Source of the DNA: Sphingomonas arvum
GTDB taxonomy: Bacteria; Pseudomonadota; Alphaproteobacteria; Sphingomonadales; Sphingomonadaceae
Direction: 5' to 3'
DNA: 64,000 bases
Assembly: GCF_026013565.1 (NCBI RefSeq)
Contig: NZ_JAPDOB010000002.1
Location: 1,054,001 to 1,118,000, forward strand
The stretch's first letter is position 1. Every line of letters begins with the position of its first letter. Shown in pieces: positions 17,513-25,854 of the stretch. A model generated the notes under the pieces. The model was not told the origin of the DNA. It saw nothing but the letters and a program-made list of their open reading frames with translations, and did not search any database. Both the position numbers and the translations under genes were made by a program.

Positions 17513-19261
17513 CTAGCGGCGAGGCGCCACCGCCTCAACGCCGCGTCGGCGGCTGCGCCAATAGTCCAGTGCCGCATCGGCCTTAAGCGGGCGGGCGTAG
17601 AAGAAGCCCTGACCCTGGTCGCACCCCAGCGCCGCCAGCGTCGCCGCAAGCTCGCGGGTTTCGATCCCCTCCGCGGTGGTCTTCATCGATAGAGCTTCCG
17701 CCAGGCTCAGGACGGCGCGAACGATGGCGACGCTGTCGGGATCGACCATCAGCGCCGAAACGAAGCTGCGATCAATCTTCAGCACGTCAATAGGCAGGCG
17801 CTGAAGGTAAGCGAGGCTGGAGTAGCCGGTGCCGAAGTCGTCCATCGCTAGGGTGGTGTCGAGGCTCTTGAGCGCGTCGAATACCCGCGTTGCGCGGCCG
17901 GGGTCCTGGACGATGCAGCTTTCCGTCAGCTCCAGGCTCAGCCGCTCGCCGCCGATGTTGGCCGCACGCAAGGCGTCGTCGACGACAGCGGCGACGTCGT
18001 CGCGGGCGACCTGGATGGCGGACAGGTTGACGGCGACACTTATCGGCAGCTTGTGCCCGGCCTGCTCGTCCCACTGCGCCAGGCTGGCGGCGGCACGGTG
18101 CATCGCCCATCGCCCGAGCGACAGGATCAGCCCGCTCTCCTCGGCCACCGGGATGAATTCGTTGGGGCTGATCTCGCCCCGGTCGGGGTGGACCCAGCGG
18201 GCCAGCGCCTCGAACCCGGATACCTCGCCGCTGCGCAGGTCGATGAGCGGCTGGTAGGCGAGGTCCAGTTGGTCGCTGTCGAGGGCGCGGCGAAGCTCGG
18301 TCTCGATGGAGAAACGACGGCGGGCGGCGCTGGCCTGGCTTTGCTCGTACACTTCCGCCCGTCCGCTGGCCTTGGCCTGCTTGCAGGCGAACTGGGCGTT
18401 GCGGAACAGCTCCTCGGCTTCCGACGTACCGGTCATCAGCGCGACCCCGACCGCGCATTCGACCCGGATCTCCAGCTCGGACAGGCGGAACGGGGAGGAG
18501 ACGGTCTCCAAGATGCGATCAGCCGCGCGCATGGCGTCCGCGACTCCTCGGCGCAGTGACACGATGATGCCGAATTCGTTGCCGCCGGTCCGGGCGAGCC
18601 GGTCGCCCGCGCGCAACGCGGAGATCAGCCGGCGCGCGAAGGTGATCAGCAGCTCGTCGCCGGCGAGACTGCCCATGCTTTCGTTGATGCGCGAGAAGCG
18701 GGACAAGTCGACGACCAGCACCGCATGGCCGCCCTTTCCGTCGCCCTTGTCCAGCGCGGCAGCCTCGATCATTTCCGTAAACGCCAGGCGATTGGGCAGC
18801 CCGGTCAGGCTGTCGCGCAGCATCTCCTCGCGCAAGGAGCGCTCCGCCCGCTCTTCCACGGTCCTGTCGATGACGGTCAGCAGCAGCCGGCGGTTGCCGC
18901 TCACCAGCGCGGGAAGCTTCGCCAGGCGGAGCCGATAGTAGCGCGCATCGATGCCGCTGCCGTCCCGGAAGTCGAGCTCATCGGATTTCTGCCCGTCGAA
19001 CCAGCCCTGGAGATGATCGTGCAGCAGGCCCGCTCGCAGGCAGGTTTCCGTCAGTTTGGAAAAACCGGGGACGGTTGATTGCTCAATCGCGGCTTCGAAA
19101 TTCCGGTTGTGCGCGCCCAAGTGCAGAATGCCTGCCGGGTCTTGGCTGATGACCGCCGCGGCAATCGGCAGCGCGTCCAGCAGGGTGCTGTCCTCTGCAA
19201 GATGCTTTGCGGGCCCGAGTTCGGCCGCTGCACGTGGCCGGGGTGAAGCGGCGGTTGCCAT
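17513..19261 (-). CDS. GGDEF-EAL protein: likely cyclic-di-GMP phosphodiesterase with a degenerate cyclase domain
   Basis: A 582-residue cytoplasmic protein. Residues about 25-135 look like a PAS-type sensor. The GGDEF domain follows with DSLTGLPNR, but its active-site motif is GGNEF (residues 226-230), with Asn where cyclases need Asp/Glu. The EAL domain begins near 325 with EAL at 351-353, then NLSAIQ, LELTES, DDFGTGYSS and KIDRSF, all the metal and catalytic motifs expected. The prediction is therefore hydrolysis of c-di-GMP, with the GGDEF part acting perhaps as a GTP sensor. Hydrophilic throughout, so soluble. Confidence 0.9.
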   Translation of the reverse strand: MATAASPRPRAAAELGPAKHLAEDSTLLDALPIAAAVISQDPAGILHLGAHNRNFEAAIEQSTVPGFSKLTETCLRAGLLHDHLQGWFDGQKSDELDFRDGSGIDARYYRLRLAKLPALVSGNRRLLLTVIDRTVEERAERSLREEMLRDSLTGLPNRLAFTEMIEAAALDKGDGKGGHAVLVVDLSRFSRINESMGSLAGDELLITFARRLISALRAGDRLARTGGNEFGIIVSLRRGVADAMRAADRILETVSSPFRLSELEIRVECAVGVALMTGTSEAEELFRNAQFACKQAKASGRAEVYEQSQASAARRRFSIETELRRALDSDQLDLAYQPLIDLRSGEVSGFEALARWVHPDRGEISPNEFIPVAEESGLILSLGRWAMHRAAASLAQWDEQAGHKLPISVAVNLSAIQVARDDVAAVVDDALRAANIGGERLSLELTESCIVQDPGRATRVFDALKSLDTTLAMDDFGTGYSSLAYLQRLPIDVLKIDRSFVSALMVDPDSVAIVRAVLSLAEALSMKTTAEGIETRELAATLAALGCDQGQGFFYARPLKADAALDYWRSRRRGVEAVAPRR

Positions 19262-19364
19262 GATGCGCCTATGCCGCGGCAGGCGTTAATCTTCTATTGC
19301 GGTCCTTGCCGGCGCACAAAGCGGGTTCTCACGCCGTTCATGCGCAAGGTAGAATAGTCGCGCC

Positions 19365-20705
19365 ATGCTTAAGCTCACCCGCCTTGCACTGATCCTTGCC
19401 GCAGCTGCTGCGCCATTCCCGTCCGCCGCAAGCGTGCCGGGCGCCCCGGATGATCCTTATTCGCTGCCTGCCGGCGGTGAGCAGGGGTTGGACATGGCGG
19501 TGGTGGACGCCGATGCCATGCCGCAGGAGCCGGAACAGGCCAGCGATGATGCGGCGGCGGCGATGCCGGCCGAGCAGTGGAGCGGTGCGCCGGTAGATTT
19601 GATGCGTCCCGTGCATCCGCTCTATACCGAGTTGCGGCGCGCGCTGGTCCGTTATCAGCTTGACTGGGGCGGCCTGCCCAAAGTGTTCGTGCCGGATAAC
19701 GGCCCAATGATGGCCCTTGGCACGACCGATCGCCGGGCTTTGCTCCTGCGCCAGCGGCTTGGGCTTGGTGCGCCGGACCCGCTGGCGCCTACGTCGTCGC
19801 CGTTGTTCGACGGAGCCCTGGAACAGCGTTTGAAGAACTTCCAGGCGGCCCATGGCTTGCCCGTGGACGGCAAGGCAGGGGCTGCGACGCTCGCCGCACT
19901 GAACCGCGGCACGGATTATTATCGCCAGCGCATCCTGCTCAACATGGAGCGTGCGCGTCGGCTGCCGGCGCCAGGCACCGCCAATGCCGCCAAGTACATC
20001 CTGGTCGATGCCGCCGCCGCCCGGCTGTGGATGTACGAGGAGGGGCGGCCAGTCGGCTCCATGAAGGTGGTGGTCGGCACGCCGCAGTCGCCAACGCCGA
20101 TGATGGCGGCGCTGATGCGCTACGCCAACGTGAATCCGTTCTGGAACATCCCGCCCGACCTCGTCCAGAAGACGGTGGCACCGAACGTCATCGCCCATGG
20201 GGTCAAGTATCTCGCCGACAAGCGCTACGAGGTGCTCGATACGTGGGAGAGCGACGCCAAGGTGATCAACCCTGCGACGGTTGATTGGAAGGCAGTCGCG
20301 GCGGGTACGCAGGAGCTGCGCGTGCGGCAGCTGCCCGGCGGCGCCAATTTCATGGGCGAGATCAAGTTCATGTTGCCCAACCACTATGGCATCTACCTGC
20401 ACGACACGCCGGCTAAGGCGCTTTTTGGGCAGGACGAGCGGCACCTGTCGAACGGCTGCGTGCGGCTGGAGGATGCGCGGCGGCTGGCGCGGTGGGTGTT
20501 CGGCGACATGCCGCGGGCAAGCTCGCCGGATGCGGAGCAGCGCGTCGACCTCAAGCAGCCGATCCCCGTCTACATCACCTACCTGACCGCCGGGATCACG
20601 CCGGAGGGCAGGCTGGCGTTCGCGAGCGATACCTACGGGCGGGACGGGCAGCTGCTGGCGCGGTTTGATCCGCTTGGCCCGCAACCATCGGGCGGGGGCA
20701 GATGA
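19365..20705 (+). CDS. L,D-transpeptidase, YcbB/LdtD type
   Basis: A 446-residue secreted enzyme that makes 3-3 cross-links in peptidoglycan or anchors proteins to it. A signal peptide covers about residues 1-22. A peptidoglycan-binding domain lies near 148-182 (NFQAAHGLPVDGKAGAATL). The YkuD catalytic domain is at about 208-420, with His346 (YLHDTP) and the nucleophile Cys365 in HLSNGCVRLED. The gene faces the GGDEF-EAL gene. A TAGAAT sequence at 19350-19355 is the only promoter-like element close by. A second enzyme of the same type lies at 24252. Confidence 0.9.
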   Translation: MLKLTRLALILAAAAAPFPSAASVPGAPDDPYSLPAGGEQGLDMAVVDADAMPQEPEQASDDAAAAMPAEQWSGAPVDLMRPVHPLYTELRRALVRYQLDWGGLPKVFVPDNGPMMALGTTDRRALLLRQRLGLGAPDPLAPTSSPLFDGALEQRLKNFQAAHGLPVDGKAGAATLAALNRGTDYYRQRILLNMERARRLPAPGTANAAKYILVDAAAARLWMYEEGRPVGSMKVVVGTPQSPTPMMAALMRYANVNPFWNIPPDLVQKTVAPNVIAHGVKYLADKRYEVLDTWESDAKVINPATVDWKAVAAGTQELRVRQLPGGANFMGEIKFMLPNHYGIYLHDTPAKALFGQDERHLSNGCVRLEDARRLARWVFGDMPRASSPDAEQRVDLKQPIPVYITYLTAGITPEGRLAFASDTYGRDGQLLARFDPLGPQPSGGGR

Positions 20706-20736
20706 CGAACGGGGCTTGCGTCGCTATCTGCGACTT

Positions 20737-21153
20737 GTGACCTCGCTCCCGACCTTGTCCGTCATTTACGACGACTATGAACTGCTCGATGCCGAGGAGC
20801 GCTATCGATTGCTGATCGAGCTCGGCCGCGAGCTAGAGCCCATGCCCGACCCGCTCAAGACCGACGCGACCAAGGTGCGGGGCTGCAGCGCCTCGGTGTG
20901 GGTCTATCCGACACGGCTCGACGACGGGCGGCTCCACTTCCTGGCCGACAGCAATGCGGCGATTACCAAGGGGATTGTGGCGCTGGTGCTGGCGGCCGTT
21001 CAGGACCGCGCGCCCAGGGAGATCGCAGGCACGGACATCGCCGCCGAGCTGGCGCCGTTCGAACTTGGCCGGCAGCTGTCGTCCAATCGCACGCAAGGCA
21101 TTCCCAACATGATCGCGCTGATCCGCGAGACGGCGGAGCGGCTGGCGGCGTGA
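20737..21153 (+). CDS. sufE: SufE family cysteine desulfuration protein
   Basis: About 138 residues. SufE takes sulfur from the desulfurase SufS and stimulates Fe-S cluster assembly. The persulfide-carrying cysteine is in KVRGCSASVW, at about residue 49 of this start. The open frame extends into the transpeptidase gene, but homologues begin near TSLPTLSVIYDDYE, so I chose GTG 20737. The stop overlaps the next start (GTGA at 21150-21153). The rest of the suf operon is not in the window. Confidence 0.88.
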   Translation: MTSLPTLSVIYDDYELLDAEERYRLLIELGRELEPMPDPLKTDATKVRGCSASVWVYPTRLDDGRLHFLADSNAAITKGIVALVLAAVQDRAPREIAGTDIAAELAPFELGRQLSSNRTQGIPNMIALIRETAERLAA

Positions 21154-21575
21154 GCGAGGGCGGGTTCGACACGGAAAGCTTCTTCAAGCTGGCCCGTCGG
21201 GTCGGGCATGGCCGGGCACTCGGCCTTGGCTACCGCGCGCATGGTGACGATTGGGTGGAGCTGGCGCTGCCGTGGCGACCGGAGCTGGTGGTCATGCCCG
21301 AGAGCGGGATCATGGCAACCGGCGCGATCGTGAGTCTGATCGATACCTGCTCGGGCGCGTCGGTGTGGCGCAAGCTGGGCGGCTTCCGCCACATCGTCAC
21401 GGTGGACCTGCGGATCGACTATCTCCGGCCGGCCTTCCGCGAGGAGACGGTGATTGCCCGCTGCGAGTGCTACAAGCTGACCCGCAAGATCGCCTTTGTG
21501 CGCGGGATCGCCCACGGCGGGGACCCGGAGCATGCGGTGGCGCACGCCGCGGCCACGTTCATGATGGTCGACTAG
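21150..21575 (+). CDS. PaaI-family hotdog thioesterase
   Basis: A 141-residue hotdog-fold protein starting at GTG 21150. The central motif MPESGIMATGAIVSLIDTCSGASV corresponds to the helix carrying the catalytic acidic residue in PaaI/4HBT enzymes, and TVDLRIDYLRPA is the adjoining strand. Such enzymes hydrolyse acyl-CoA thioesters; substrate unknown. Overlaps sufE by 4 bp and shares CTAG at its stop with the convergent J-domain gene. Confidence 0.85.
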   Translation: MSEGGFDTESFFKLARRVGHGRALGLGYRAHGDDWVELALPWRPELVVMPESGIMATGAIVSLIDTCSGASVWRKLGGFRHIVTVDLRIDYLRPAFREETVIARCECYKLTRKIAFVRGIAHGGDPEHAVAHAAATFMMVD

Positions 21576-22108
21576 GACGAAGCGGCCCGGCGCTCCTCGG
21601 CCTTGCGCAGGACCTCGTAGGCGGCCTGGATCTTCTGGAAAGCGTCGGCCGCCGCCTTGTCACCCTGCTTCAGGTCGGGGTGGTTCTCCTTTGCCAGGCG
21701 CCGATGGGCGGCCTTGATCTCGTCGAACCCGGCGTCGCTTTCCAGCTCCAGCACGTCCAGTGCCCGCATCTCCTCGCGTGAGCGGGTGCCGTCGCCCGGG
21801 CCGCCCCAGCTCCAATGGGCCGAGCTGCGGAAGCCATTGGCCTGGGCGCGTTCCGCGCGTTCGCGGTCGGCTGCCTCGCCGGTGCCGAGGTTGGCGAAAT
21901 AGTCCCAGTTCTTGTTGTAGTCGGCCGCATGAGCTTCGCAGAAGTACCACCGTTCCGGGCTGTTCGGCGCCTTCGGGGCCGGCCGGTCGCCCGGCAGGTC
22001 GCAGCCCTCGCGGTCGCACAGCCGAACGTTCGCGGCCTCGCGCGACTTGGCGCCATAAGAGCGCCAGCGGGGGAAGCCCCAGTCATCGGATCGGGTCGGA
22101 CGTGCCAT
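21572..22108 (-). CDS. J-domain protein with N-terminal Cys/His cluster
   Basis: A 178-residue protein with a J domain at its C-terminus (about residues 115-172). HPD, needed to stimulate Hsp70 ATPase, is at 143-145. The N-terminal half holds Cys31, Cys36, Cys57 and His60 in a CxxxxC...CxxH arrangement that could bind zinc. J domain at the C-terminus is the reverse of classical DnaJ, so this is a specialised co-chaperone. Its client is unknown. The RNase P RNA gene lies upstream on the same strand. Confidence 0.85.
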   Translation of the reverse strand: MARPTRSDDWGFPRWRSYGAKSREAANVRLCDREGCDLPGDRPAPKAPNSPERWYFCEAHAADYNKNWDYFANLGTGEAADRERAERAQANGFRSSAHWSWGGPGDGTRSREEMRALDVLELESDAGFDEIKAAHRRLAKENHPDLKQGDKAAADAFQKIQAAYEVLRKAEERRAASS

Positions 22109-22148
22109 GGAGATACGCTAACTAGTGACGACTGCCTTCAGATGCGAG

Positions 22149-22532
22149 TGCCAGAGGGCCTGTAAGCCGGGTTCTGTCCACCGCCATGAAGCGGATGGGC
22201 GGCCATTCCTCTAGGCCTGCGATTGCCCGCAGGCTCAAGCAACCAACCCGGGCGGCGAGCCGGAACAGGCCCATGTACCGCCCCTATTCGGTCTTGCACC
22301 CGGTGGGGTTTACCATGCCGGTCCCGTTGCCGGTCCCGCGGTGCGCTCTTGCCGCACCCTTTCGCCCTTGCCTGGCCGAAGCCGTGGCGGTCTGCTTTCT
22401 GTGGCACTGTCCCTGACCCGCTGTCGCCGAAGCTCTGGCGGGCCGCCGGGCGTTACCCGGCACCGTTGTTCCGTGGAGCCCGGACTTTCCTCGGCGAGCC
22501 GAAGCTCGACGCGGCCGCCCGGCCCTCTGGCG
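22149..22532 (-). ncRNA. rnpB: RNase P RNA, bacterial class A
   Basis: Read on the minus strand this region has the universally conserved 5' block GAGGAAAGTCCGGGCTCC (22475-22492), the ACAGNAA-type 3' block within the sequence complementary to 22160-22180, and a perfect 11-bp P1 helix joining 22521-22531 with 22150-22160. Total length about 384 nt is normal. The RNA is the catalytic part of RNase P, which trims tRNA 5' leaders. Exact ends are estimated from P1. It begins about 30 bp after the amidase gene on the same strand, so its promoter may overlap that gene's 3' end. Confidence 0.95.
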
Positions 22533-22563
22533 AGACGGCCCCTAGCCTAGTTCTTGAGCCGCG

Positions 22564-23289
22564 TCACGGCTCCCCCATCGGTCGCGGCAATAGCAGGGCG
22601 AGCAGCTTGGCGCGGCACTCACCGTCCACGATCCCGTCGATCCGGTCGGGGCGGAAACGACGCTGGAAGGCGATGGTGGCCTTTAGCGGGTCGCTGACAT
22701 CATAGCCGAACCGCTCCAGCGCGAGATGGAAGGCGGCATCGGACCAGAAGGGGTCGATCAGGTTGCGGGTCGGGCTGGGCAGGGCGAGGCGGCGCTTGGC
22801 CAGCGCTTCCCACGGGAACAGCTCGCCGGGATCGTCCTTGCGGCAGGGCGCGATATCGGAATGCCCGACGACATTGCCGCGGCCGATGCCGTGCCGGTCC
22901 TTGATTTGCGCCACCAGCGGGATCAGTGCGGCGATCTGCTCGTCCGGGAAGTGGCGATAGCCGAACTCGTGACCGGGATTCACGATCTCGATGCCGATCG
23001 AGGCCGAGTTCACGTCTCGCGTTCCGCGCCAGTAGCTCTTGCCCGCGTGCCAGGCGCGGCGCTCCTCGTCGACCAGGTGGTAGACGGTCCCGTCCTCGTC
23101 GATGCAGTAGTGGGCCGAGACCTTGGCCTCCGGCGAAGTCAGCCGGTCGAGCGCCCCCTGGCAGTCCGGCATGCCGGTATAATGAAGGACGATCATGCTG
23201 ATCGGCTGGGCGCGCTCGTCGTGGTTCGGCGAGGGAAGATGCACGGAGTTCACGGGCAGCAATGGGCCATGCGGCTCCGCTCCGGTCAA
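22564..23289 (-). CDS. N-acetylmuramoyl-L-alanine amidase (Amidase_2, AmiD/AmpD-like)
   Basis: A 241-residue zinc amidase that cleaves the bond between muramic acid and the peptide stem. The fold motifs are VLHYTG (first His ligand), SAHYCIDEDGTVYHLV, SIGIEI and VVGHSDIAPCRKDDPG with the remaining ligands. A C-terminal segment after residue 180 resembles a small peptidoglycan-binding domain. No signal peptide is evident, which favours cytoplasmic cell-wall recycling over secretion, but the start is uncertain. The acyl-CoA thioesterase gene ends 10 bp upstream. Confidence 0.88.
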   Translation of the reverse strand: MTGAEPHGPLLPVNSVHLPSPNHDERAQPISMIVLHYTGMPDCQGALDRLTSPEAKVSAHYCIDEDGTVYHLVDEERRAWHAGKSYWRGTRDVNSASIGIEIVNPGHEFGYRHFPDEQIAALIPLVAQIKDRHGIGRGNVVGHSDIAPCRKDDPGELFPWEALAKRRLALPSPTRNLIDPFWSDAAFHLALERFGYDVSDPLKATIAFQRRFRPDRIDGIVDGECRAKLLALLLPRPMGEP

Positions 23290-23299
23290 GCCATTCTCC

Positions 23300-24091
23300 T
23301 TAAACGAAGATCGTGACCGTCTGGCGGGCGGCGAACAGGCGGCGTCCGCTGTCGTCCCACAGGGTCATTGCCTGGCGCGAATAGCCGTCGCCGGTGTCCT
23401 CCGCCGTCGCCTGCTGCAGGAACCAGGCGTCGGCATCGGCAGGCAGGGCATCGACCTCGATGGTCCAGGTCATGGAGGAGATGATTCCGAACTCGGGAAA
23501 GCTGACCATAGCGGCAGGCGGCAGGGCGTCGGCGAGCGCCAGCACGGCGGTCAGCGGCTCTACGCCCTGCGGGCGAGTGTACCGGGTCCAGCAGGTGAAA
23601 CTGGGCTCTCCGCCGGAGAACGGGCGATTGCCGGCGGCCAGCAGCATCTCGAAATTTCGGGCGAAGCTCGGGCCGGGGCCGCCGGGGAAGAGCGGGCCGC
23701 AGTCCGCCGGCCTGGGAACGCTCGGCGCGTTGGGTGAGCGATGCGCCACGCGGCTGTCGCGCGGTGCGCCGCAGGAGAACAGGCATTCGGCCGCGGCGCC
23801 GGCCTCGCCCGTCACCGAAGTCCGGACGAAGGCGGCCGACCGCCCGCGGCGGATCAGGGTCGGAACGATCTGCAGAGAGCCGGACGCCGGGCCGACAAAG
23901 GCGATCTGAGCCGAGCGGAGCGGCGGCAGGTCGGGCAGGGTGCGGACGGTGGCCGCCCAAGCGAGCGCGGCCGTCATGCCGCCGTAAAGGGTGCGGCCCT
24001 GCGCCCAGCTTTCCGGGGCCGTGCCGGTGAGCCCGGTACCGGCGGGAACGAACGCATCGAGGACCTGGTTGAGCGTCGGACTGTCAGACAT
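23300..24091 (-). CDS. Acyl-CoA thioesterase, TesB-like double hotdog
   Basis: A 263-residue protein with two hotdog modules: the first includes TLYGGMTAALAWAA (about residues 34-47) and the second contains FPEFGIISSMTWTIEV. This is the pattern of the TesB-like thioesterase family that hydrolyses medium- and long-chain acyl-CoAs. It lies immediately upstream of the amidase gene and may be co-transcribed. Physiological substrate unknown. Confidence 0.82.
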   Translation of the reverse strand: MSDSPTLNQVLDAFVPAGTGLTGTAPESWAQGRTLYGGMTAALAWAATVRTLPDLPPLRSAQIAFVGPASGSLQIVPTLIRRGRSAAFVRTSVTGEAGAAAECLFSCGAPRDSRVAHRSPNAPSVPRPADCGPLFPGGPGPSFARNFEMLLAAGNRPFSGGEPSFTCWTRYTRPQGVEPLTAVLALADALPPAAMVSFPEFGIISSMTWTIEVDALPADADAWFLQQATAEDTGDGYSRQAMTLWDDSGRRLFAARQTVTIFV

Positions 24092-24188
24092 GATCGCTTC
24101 CTAGTGCGACATGCGCGCAGGTCCAGCGCCGCGACGTTGCATGCGAGTCACGCCTGCGTGGTTACCGTCCGCAGAAGGCACGGTTCAC

Positions 24189-24216
24189 TTGTCCGACAGG
24201 GCCATCGGCATAGATA
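24189..24216 (+). promoter_or_regulatory. Sigma-70-like promoter candidate for the second L,D-transpeptidase
   Basis: TTGTCC and TAGATA are separated by 16 bp and end 35 bp before the GTG start at 24252. Spacing and sequence are acceptable for a housekeeping promoter, but no start site is known and matches of this quality occur by chance. Confidence 0.35.
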
Positions 24217-24251
24217 AGACCACGATGAACTCGGTTAACGGGGTGTGTTGA

Positions 24252-25601
24252 GTGAACAAGTTCCTGCTTTCGGCCAGCATGGCCAGCCTGATCGCCGTTC
24301 CGAGTGTCGCCGATGCGCGCAGGAAGCCGCAGCCGGCGCCGGCGCCGGCGGTGGTGCGCGTGGCGCCGACCGATCCGGTTGAACTCTACTACTTCTCGCA
24401 CCAGGACGCGCCCATCTGGACCCGTTCGGCGGATAGCCGTGCGGCGCTGCCGGTGCTGGTGGAGCTGCTCCGCCGGTCGCCGGCCGAAGGCTTGGCGAAC
24501 GGGTCGCTGCTGGCCGCTTCGGTCGAGCAGGCCATGCAGTCGGGCAACACGCAGGCGCTCGAGTTCGCGGCCAGCAAGGCGTGGGTGTCGTACGTCCAGC
24601 TCATGAAGAAGGCGCCGGCCGGGATGCTGTTCGGCTACCCGCACCTGGCGCCGCAGGGCAACCGTCCGGACCAGATCCTGCTGACCGCCGCCGCCGCGCC
24701 GAGCCTGGCGCAGCACCTGCAGAAGGTCAGCACGCCTAACGCTTACTATGCGCAGCTGCGCGATGCGTCCTGGAAGGCCATGCAGGCGGCGCCGGGCAGC
24801 GCGCCCGACCCGCGCATTCTGTCGAACCTGGAGCGCGCCCGGGTGCTTCCGGCGGGCGGCCGGTACATCATGGTCAACACTGCCGAAGCGATGCTGACGA
24901 TGTACGACAATGGCCAGCCGGTCGGCAGCATGAAGACGGTTGTCGGCATGACCAAGTTCCCGGACGGCAAGCCGAATTACCTGCCGACTCCAATGATCGC
25001 GAGCATGATCTATTACGTGACGTTCAATCCTTACTGGAACGTCCCGCAGAACCTCATCCTGAAGAACATCGGCCACAAGGCCCGCGACCAGGGCGAGTCC
25101 TACCTGAAGGGCCAGGGTTTCCAGGTGATGAGCGACTGGACCGAGAATGCGACTGTGGTTCCCTACGACCAAGTCGATTGGAAGGCGGTGGCGGCGGGCA
25201 CCAAGATTGTCCGCATCCGCGAACTGCCCGGCGCGATGAATTCCATGGGCCGTTACAAGTTCAACTTCCGCAATGCCGAGGACATCTACCTCCACGACAC
25301 GCCGATGCGGGAATACTTCAAGAAGGACGTCCGCACCCTGTCGAACGGTTGCATTCGCCTGGAGGATGCCAAACGGCTAGCAACCTGGCTGCTCGGCCGT
25401 GAGCCCGTGGCGCCGAATGACCAGCCCGAGCAGCATGTGGCAATTCCTACGGGAGTGCCGGTCTACGTCACATATTTGACGGCCAAGCCGCAGCCGGATG
25501 GGAAGATCGCGTTCCTCGATGACTACTATGGGTGGGATGGCCGCCCCGACCGGCAGCTTTCCGCTGTGCCGAGCTTGAGTGGCGCGCACGTCGCACGGTA
25601 G
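24252..25601 (+). CDS. L,D-transpeptidase, YcbB type (second copy)
   Basis: A 449-residue secreted enzyme related to the one at 19365. Signal peptide about residues 1-22. The YkuD domain in the second half contains YLHDTPMREYF and the nucleophile motif LSNGCIRLEDAK. The N-terminal half lacks the clear peptidoglycan-binding repeat of its paralogue and is rich in Ala/Pro early on. The start is GTG 24252. A terminator follows at 25636-25669. It probably shares the role of 3-3 cross-linking or lipoprotein anchoring. Confidence 0.9.
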   Translation: MNKFLLSASMASLIAVPSVADARRKPQPAPAPAVVRVAPTDPVELYYFSHQDAPIWTRSADSRAALPVLVELLRRSPAEGLANGSLLAASVEQAMQSGNTQALEFAASKAWVSYVQLMKKAPAGMLFGYPHLAPQGNRPDQILLTAAAAPSLAQHLQKVSTPNAYYAQLRDASWKAMQAAPGSAPDPRILSNLERARVLPAGGRYIMVNTAEAMLTMYDNGQPVGSMKTVVGMTKFPDGKPNYLPTPMIASMIYYVTFNPYWNVPQNLILKNIGHKARDQGESYLKGQGFQVMSDWTENATVVPYDQVDWKAVAAGTKIVRIRELPGAMNSMGRYKFNFRNAEDIYLHDTPMREYFKKDVRTLSNGCIRLEDAKRLATWLLGREPVAPNDQPEQHVAIPTGVPVYVTYLTAKPQPDGKIAFLDDYYGWDGRPDRQLSAVPSLSGAHVAR

Positions 25602-25635
25602 TCGCAAGGTTCAATAACTCAAGATAGCGCAAGAG

Positions 25636-25669
25636 GGCCGTCGCGGGAGGACCGCGGCGGCCTTTCTTA
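25636..25669 (+). terminator. Rho-independent terminator after the second L,D-transpeptidase
   Basis: GGCCGTCGCGG (25636-25646) pairs with CCGCGGCGGCC (25652-25662), one G-T pair, five-base loop, followed by TTTCTTAT. Position 35 bp after the stop codon fits termination of that gene. Confidence 0.75.
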
Positions 25670-25697
25670 TGGCCGAAAGGCTCCACCGTTGCGCAAA

Positions 25698-25729
25698 CGA
25701 AAAGCCCACGGGAGCTAGTCCCGTGGGCT
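25698..25729 (-). terminator. Rho-independent terminator for the OmpA-like gene
   Basis: On the minus strand AGCCCACGGGA (25729-25719) pairs perfectly with TCCCGTGGGCT (25713-25703) around a five-base loop and is followed by TTTTC. It lies 126 bp downstream of the OmpA-like stop codon and forms the end of the structured element described separately. Confidence 0.72.
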
Positions 25730-25840
25730 CTTACGTCGGTCCTGTCGATCTCGCAGCTTGAAGCAGCTCGCTCGCAGGCCGTCCGGCGTCGCACTCTTTC
25801 GCGTAAGGCGGAGGTTGCTGGAGCAACCTCCTTCTTACGC
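25703..25840. repeat. Structured intergenic element, copy A
   Basis: From left to right: hairpin with CCACGGGA/TCCCGTGG arms (25703-25729); conserved linker ACGTCGGTCCTGTC ending at 25746; block GCAGGCCgtCCGGC at 25774-25787; and a long hairpin in which GCGTAAG (25801-25807) pairs with CTTACGC (25834-25840) and GGAGGTTG with CAACCTCC inside it. Copy B at 41132-41250 has the same order of elements. It occupies the 3' flank of the OmpA-like gene. It could be a transcribed 3' UTR structure, a small RNA or a dispersed repeat. Confidence 0.6.
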
Positions 25841-25854
25841 TGGAGCGCTATCGC

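Noticed and set aside
22138-22705. Short ORFs on both strands over the RNase P RNA
   Set aside because: The region folds as class A RNase P RNA with conserved blocks and P1; the ORFs are incidental.
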